Below are positions 60,024 to 64,000 of a stretch of DNA of 64,000 nucleotides, one piece after another. Each line of letters begins with the position of its first letter. The first letter of the stretch is position 1. The stretch covers positions 1,240,001 through 1,304,000 of the forward strand of contig MU867061.1 in the NCBI GenBank assembly GCA_033725935.1. The letters run 5' to 3'. Origin of the DNA: Cladorrhinum sp. PSN259. Taxonomy: Eukaryota > Ascomycota > Sordariomycetes > Sordariales > Podosporaceae. The notes beneath the pieces were generated by a model. It saw nothing but the letters and a program-made list of their open reading frames with translations. It was not told where the DNA came from and made no database searches. Made by a program: the position numbers and the translations under genes.

Positions 60024-61677
60024 GAAGGCGTTTCTTTTACTTTCTTTTGTTATTTCTATAAATCCCATCCATGCGGATGGGTTGGTGGCAATTTTTTTTT
60101 TTACTCTTACTTTTCTTCACTTTCTACATTGAAGAGCTATATGTTGCTTCAGGGCTTTTGCTAAGTACATGTTTGGATATCCCCTTTGAGTTTCATGCGT
60201 TATGACGATTTTTGTCTTTTTTTTTTTTTTGGCCGAGTCTTTTTTGTCTGTTGGGGGATGTTTGTATGTTTGTACCTATGTTGGTGTTAAAAATCTCTCC
60301 AAGATTTTTATATTTTGAGATGGCTATTTACTCTTACCTATAGCTTGGAAATAATTCTTGATATTAGTCGCAGCTAAGTACCTACATACTGACTTTTATC
60401 CGTTTCTGATGGTCTGACTTTGTACATGCCAAAAAAAACATAGATCATACAAAGTAAACAGCAATCGCAACTTCAATTAAAATTCTGTCGTGTTGTGACA
60501 CACTAGTACTTGCGCACATGTGCTACATGTAGCTATATTTACACACGTCAATGATTAGGAAAAGGTGACCAGCTCTGAATGAAGTCAAGTGTCACTCACA
60601 CGCTGAGAAACCTTACCTGGATCAAGCTTTTTTTTGTTTTTTTTGGTGTCCACAGAAGCTTATCTAACAAATGCGTGCGCGTGGAATCTTTATGTCTCTG
60701 TGAAAGGCGACCGGGCAGTTCTCAGGCCTTCCCGACGTCTTGGTGCCCGCGATTTGCGATTATAGACGTATTTGATGTGTTTGTGGCATTCGTAGCAGGT
60801 TCTGTGCTTTACCTCGCAGATTATTTTTCTGGGAATTGACTGGTATTGATGATCGAGTAATGTAGGTAAATTTTCTTGGAATGTTTTCTTGGTTATTGGT
60901 TGCTGGTTGCTGGTAGTTCCGAAGATCGAGTCATGGATGGGCTGTTACTGGACCAGATGTACGCGAGTGGATGATGGAAATAGTAGGTTACGTGGTTCTT
61001 TGCTGTGTATGACCCGTAACAGAAGATTATGCTAAAACTTTGCGTAACTCGCTGTAAGTGCTCTATGACTGACACATTAAACTGCTGACACACTCACTCA
61101 AGGGACTTGTGACAGAAATTTATCTCAAGATTTCTATTGCTGTCCAGTCCCTTAGTAAGTTGGCCGTGTACTCGAAGTGACTTGCACTCGACCCATTCTG
61201 ATGTCAGTAGACGAGCCGGTAGCGTAGAACCCCTCTGGTGGACTGGACGCACCCCGAAACTCTTGTGGCCGTGAACAACATACCATGGTGGCCAAAAGTT
61301 CCCCTTGTACCACTAAACGTAAATTTTGACAACAAAAAGAGTGAGTAACACAAGGCAAAAAAGTGAATCATGATATCCGAAATACTCACTCACCACGTGT
61401 CCGGGAACTTCCGGATAAAGATAATGTGCCACTCCAGGAGGAAAAAAAAGAAAAGAAAAAGGCATATAAATAGGTAAACCTCTCCCCTTCACCAGAGCTC
61501 CTCCTCTCCACTTCTCCACCATTCACTACCTCTTTTCCACATCAACTTTCAATAACCTTCAGCGAAAGAAGAAAAAAAAACTCTCACATCGCCGCGGCCC
61601 ATCGTAATAAAACAATCTGAACTTACAAACGACTAAAAAGAACCATCAACGATAATCAAGCCACATAACCAGCAACC
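60024..61677. other. Intergenic between transporter and 48-aa gene
   Basis: 1.65 kb, AT-rich at the left with several T and A runs. The ORF at 60579-60839 has no recognisable motif. The right end holds the TATA box and CT-rich leader of the next gene. Confidence 0.45.
61465..61472 (+). promoter_or_regulatory. TATA box of the 48-aa cysteine-rich gene
   Basis: TATAAATA, 213 bp upstream of the ATG at 61678, followed by a CT-rich stretch (about 61477-61560) typical of fungal transcription start regions, then an A/C-rich leader. Confidence 0.6.
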
Positions 61678-61824
61678 ATGTGCGTCAAGAAGATTTTCAG
61701 ATGCCCTATCTGCAATCATGAGTATTATACGGAACGGGTTCATTGCGCTTATCGAGGCACAAGCAGCTGCTATCAATTCATATACTATTACGACCACGCT
61801 TGCACCTGCGTCTCTAGCAGTTAG
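61678..61824 (+). CDS. Small cysteine-rich hypothetical protein (48 aa)
   Basis: ATG in the context CAACCATGTG opens a 48-codon frame: MCVKKIFRCPICNHEYY, then HCAYRGTSSCY and ending ACTCVSSS. There are seven cysteines and three histidines in 48 residues, with a CxxC pair and a closing CTC. No signal peptide, so probably not a secreted effector; zinc binding is possible. The start (MC, then a basic-aromatic stretch and CPxC) recalls the 81-aa protein at 5470-5863 and the same loose fungal family. Support comes from the strong TATA box, the CT-rich leader and the start context. A splice from A|GTTAGG to an acceptor near 61890 could replace the stop by a long basic tail; I prefer the short form. 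Function unknown. Confidence 0.6.
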   Translation: MCVKKIFRCPICNHEYYTERVHCAYRGTSSCYQFIYYYDHACTCVSSS

Positions 61825-62759
61825 GCTTGATAGGAGTCATTCATCGCAATGAAGGGGGTTGAGACTTGACGACTCTGTCTCCAGGGGTTTACAGGTTTAA
61901 GAAGAAGAAGCGGGACAAAAAGGAGAAAAAAGAAAAAAGAAAAAAAAAAAAACCGAGGAGGAAAACGGAGGAGGCAGAGGGAGATAAGGAGAAGAAAAAT
62001 CTGGTGGTGATAATCTTTTAATACTATTCTTCTTCTTCTTTTATCGAATTAATCAAAAAGGGATTCTTTTTCTTTTTATGATTTTTTATTAAAAAATCTT
62101 TGACTGAGCGGTAACGCACCCTTACAAACCGTGCTAATAGTGCTGGTGATTGTAGTGATTTCAAGTTATTGTTTATATATACCCCCCCCCCCCCTCGCTT
62201 CTAAATAAAAACCAAGTACCCCTAATAGGAATACAATCTAATGCTTAAACGTTTATTAGCTCGGCACATGCTCCATAAAACAAGAACAGAAATAAGGCAG
62301 AGAAGCTAAATAAAAATACAAACCGTTAGGTATTAAAAAATCGTATATTAAAAGCTGGTACCTGGTAGACGGAATGACCTATGCAGGTCGGGATATTAAG
62401 CATGCGTAGGAAGGAGTCGGGAGTGCGTGAACAGAAGCTGAACAGGCGTACAGACAAGTGAAATAGGCATAGGAAAGTGTGAATGGGGCGTGTACCGCGC
62501 TAACAAACGTTCAGGTATTAGATTATAAACATCCGTGGCATTGATCGTAATATCTTTTGCTTTGCTCTTTCTTTCAAGAAGATATCGGAAACCAAGGAAC
62601 AAATAAGTGTAACAGATCCTATACTTCTGGGACCGTATCTAGTAATGTCGGTCAAACCTTAATCTGCATCAATGTCAAGTAAAGCACTATTCATACAAGG
62701 AGTGGCTCACAAAGTTAATAAGAAAACCTTATTTCTCACATATCTAGCTACTGCTCATT
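61825..62759. other. Intergenic, low complexity
   Basis: It contains a purine tract of about 100 bases (61897-62000), CTTCTT repeats just after it, and a poly-C run near 62183-62194. It is AT-rich up to the end of the HET-domain gene. No gene supported. Confidence 0.5.
61897..62000. repeat. Purine-rich tract, with a facing pyrimidine run at 62023-62041
   Basis: Almost only A and G, including an A run near 61939-61952, followed about 25 bases later by CTTCTTCTTCTTTT. Transcribed together, these could pair into a hairpin. Confidence 0.6.
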
Positions 62760-64000
62760 TCATTGAACATAGAACGTAGTCGAATCCATCAGGTCCTCAC
62801 AGTACAGCTCGTCAACCATCTCACCGTCCATAATGCCAGCAACGTACGCCGCGCCTACAAGAGAATAAGTCTGCCCGTCGCTAGAAGTGGTGCCAATATT
62901 ATCAGACGTAGCACGCAGGACAAATGGAACTGGTGACCCAAACCAGATGGCAATAACGTCACCCGCTCGCCCGTCGGGGACACAGGTGCCAACAAAACCG
63001 CTCTTGGTTGTTAAGAATACGCGTCGCCCGACGTGTTTCTCCAGGCTACGTTCGTATTCGTTGCGATCACCGGTCACATCATCACTGCCAGCTTTGCCGT
63101 CACGCAGGAGTTTGAGATACATATCTTCATAAGACGCCGGAGCCTCCTCATACCCTGACAAGTAATGCTTGTTGCAGATTAGCGTCCTCCATAGCGGTTC
63201 TTTGCTTTTGAACTGGTCAATCAAGGCATTGACATTCGTCTTCAAGTTCTGGAAGCAAGGTTGGCGGTGCCTGGCGGTCTGCGTCACGGACTCAAGGCGG
63301 GGAAAGAGTTGTATTGACTGGGCGAGTGAGTCTCCCATGGAGATAACCTCGTGAACGGTATCGACGATGAGTCCTTCGACCTTCAAAACCCGCTTGTCCA
63401 ATAGGCGGTAGCCATTCAAACATTCGGTCCCGGCGCCGGATGCGCTATTGTGGGCTGGCGGGTGGAATGCAACACCAGCGGGCTTGGTTGTTGTCTCGGC
63501 TGTCTGGCGGGTGAAGTCTGGAACCCAGGAGGGGAGGTAGGAAGGCAATGAATCGGACTCAAGGGAAGTCGGAGTAGCCCAGGGGACACAAGGAGCAATA
63601 GCTTGTCCGCCATGAAGGAACATACTAGACAGAAAGTAAGGACCCTGGCCCCGCGAAAAGATGTGCGACATGGCATCAGAGTATACCTCCCATGTTGGCT
63701 TGCGGTAATCAACGGGAATGGGAATGCTCGACGGTTCTGCTGTCTCTGGGGGCGCTAGCAGTCCGAGCAGGGCATATATCCTGTCTCTAGGATCGGTTGC
63801 TTGAGAGGTCCTGGAGAAGAGCAGGAGCTCACGTAGACTGGCGCCACCATGTGAGCGTCTTGCCTGAAGCAGATCATCGAAGACGTCTATTTTGATGTTG
63901 CCAAGTACTGTGGGCTCGTCTTGTTGCGCTGAATTGGAATCTCCGGGTCTATCAAGAAACCGAACCATCCCAATCTCGCTGAAGACCTCCCTAGCAATTG
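62760..64000 (-). CDS. HET-domain (heterokaryon incompatibility) protein, C-terminal part
   Basis: The frame is open to the right edge (IAREVFSEIGMVRFLDRPGDS), so the N-terminus with the HET signature lies beyond the window; at least 413 residues are present. The segment RTSQATDPRDRIYALLGLL, followed by IPVDYRKPTWEVYSDAMSHIF, is the hallmark of the region just after the HET domain in the large Pezizomycotina family controlling non-self recognition. Further on: LPSWVPDFTRQ, a middle region with LRVEGLIVDTV-like sequence (VLKVEGLIVDTVHEV), and GRRVFLTTKSGFVGTCVPDGRAGDVIAIWFGSPVPFVLR, the usual C-terminal barrel. HET genes are numerous and often near cluster boundaries; no link to the NRPS is implied. 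Confidence 0.85.
   Translation of the reverse strand, partial: IAREVFSEIGMVRFLDRPGDSNSAQQDEPTVLGNIKIDVFDDLLQARRSHGGASLRELLLFSRTSQATDPRDRIYALLGLLAPPETAEPSSIPIPVDYRKPTWEVYSDAMSHIFSRGQGPYFLSSMFLHGGQAIAPCVPWATPTSLESDSLPSYLPSWVPDFTRQTAETTTKPAGVAFHPPAHNSASGAGTECLNGYRLLDKRVLKVEGLIVDTVHEVISMGDSLAQSIQLFPRLESVTQTARHRQPCFQNLKTNVNALIDQFKSKEPLWRTLICNKHYLSGYEEAPASYEDMYLKLLRDGKAGSDDVTGDRNEYERSLEKHVGRRVFLTTKSGFVGTCVPDGRAGDVIAIWFGSPVPFVLRATSDNIGTTSSDGQTYSLVGAAYVAGIMDGEMVDELYCEDLMDSTTFYVQ

Noticed and set aside
1..64000. tRNA genes, CRISPR arrays, transposons
   Set aside because: None recognised by eye; repeats present are microsatellites or short motifs. A tRNA scan was not possible.

Overview
The window comes from a filamentous ascomycete (Pezizomycotina, most likely a Sordariomycete). 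Genes are split by short GT-AG introns of about 50-220 nt with CTAAC/CTGAC-type branch sites. It carries a multi-kilobase fungal NRPS, a HET-domain gene, a fungal 2-methylcitrate synthase and lyase pair, a NsdD/WC-type GATA finger and abundant microsatellites. No tRNA, rRNA, transposon or CRISPR array was recognised. Exon boundaries were read by eye from splice signals, frame and protein continuity.

Left part (1-15.97 kb): a partial VWA/phospholipase-C-like protein (+), a three-exon GATA factor (-), an 81-aa cysteine-rich protein (-), a scaffold gap with assembly artefacts at about 6.1-6.4 kb, a secreted DUF4360 protein (-), and long gene-poor stretches (5.9-9.5 kb and 10.2-14.4 kb).

Primary metabolism block (14.4-25.5 kb): 2-methylcitrate synthase (-) and 2-methylisocitrate lyase (+) are head to head. 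Together they make two of the three core steps of propionyl-CoA detoxification. Their 0.9-kb shared promoter holds four CCTCGG-type boxes. Then come an SDR (-), a class-I-like glutamine synthetase homologue (+) and a 4-coumarate-CoA-ligase-like acyl-CoA synthetase ending in the peroxisomal signal AKL (+). A BTB-domain gene with a frame break (-) follows.

Secondary metabolism block (28.26-60.02 kb): one NRPS gene of eight exons, about 8,050 aa, runs leftward. Its domain order is C*-A-T-E / C-A-T / C-A-T-E / C-A-T / C-A-T-E / C-T / C-T*. Five adenylation domains but six usable carriers, epimerases at positions 1, 3 and 5, an A-less sixth module and a terminal C domain suggest a cyclic hexapeptide with alternating D/L residues, resembling the fusahexin synthetase (NRPS4) family. 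The last carrier lacks its phosphopantetheine serine. A divergent six-exon ABCC (MRP-type) transporter, starting 2.0 kb from the NRPS start, is the likely exporter.

Right edge: a 48-aa cysteine-rich gene with a clear TATA box and CT-rich leader, and the C-terminal part of a HET-domain protein running off the window.
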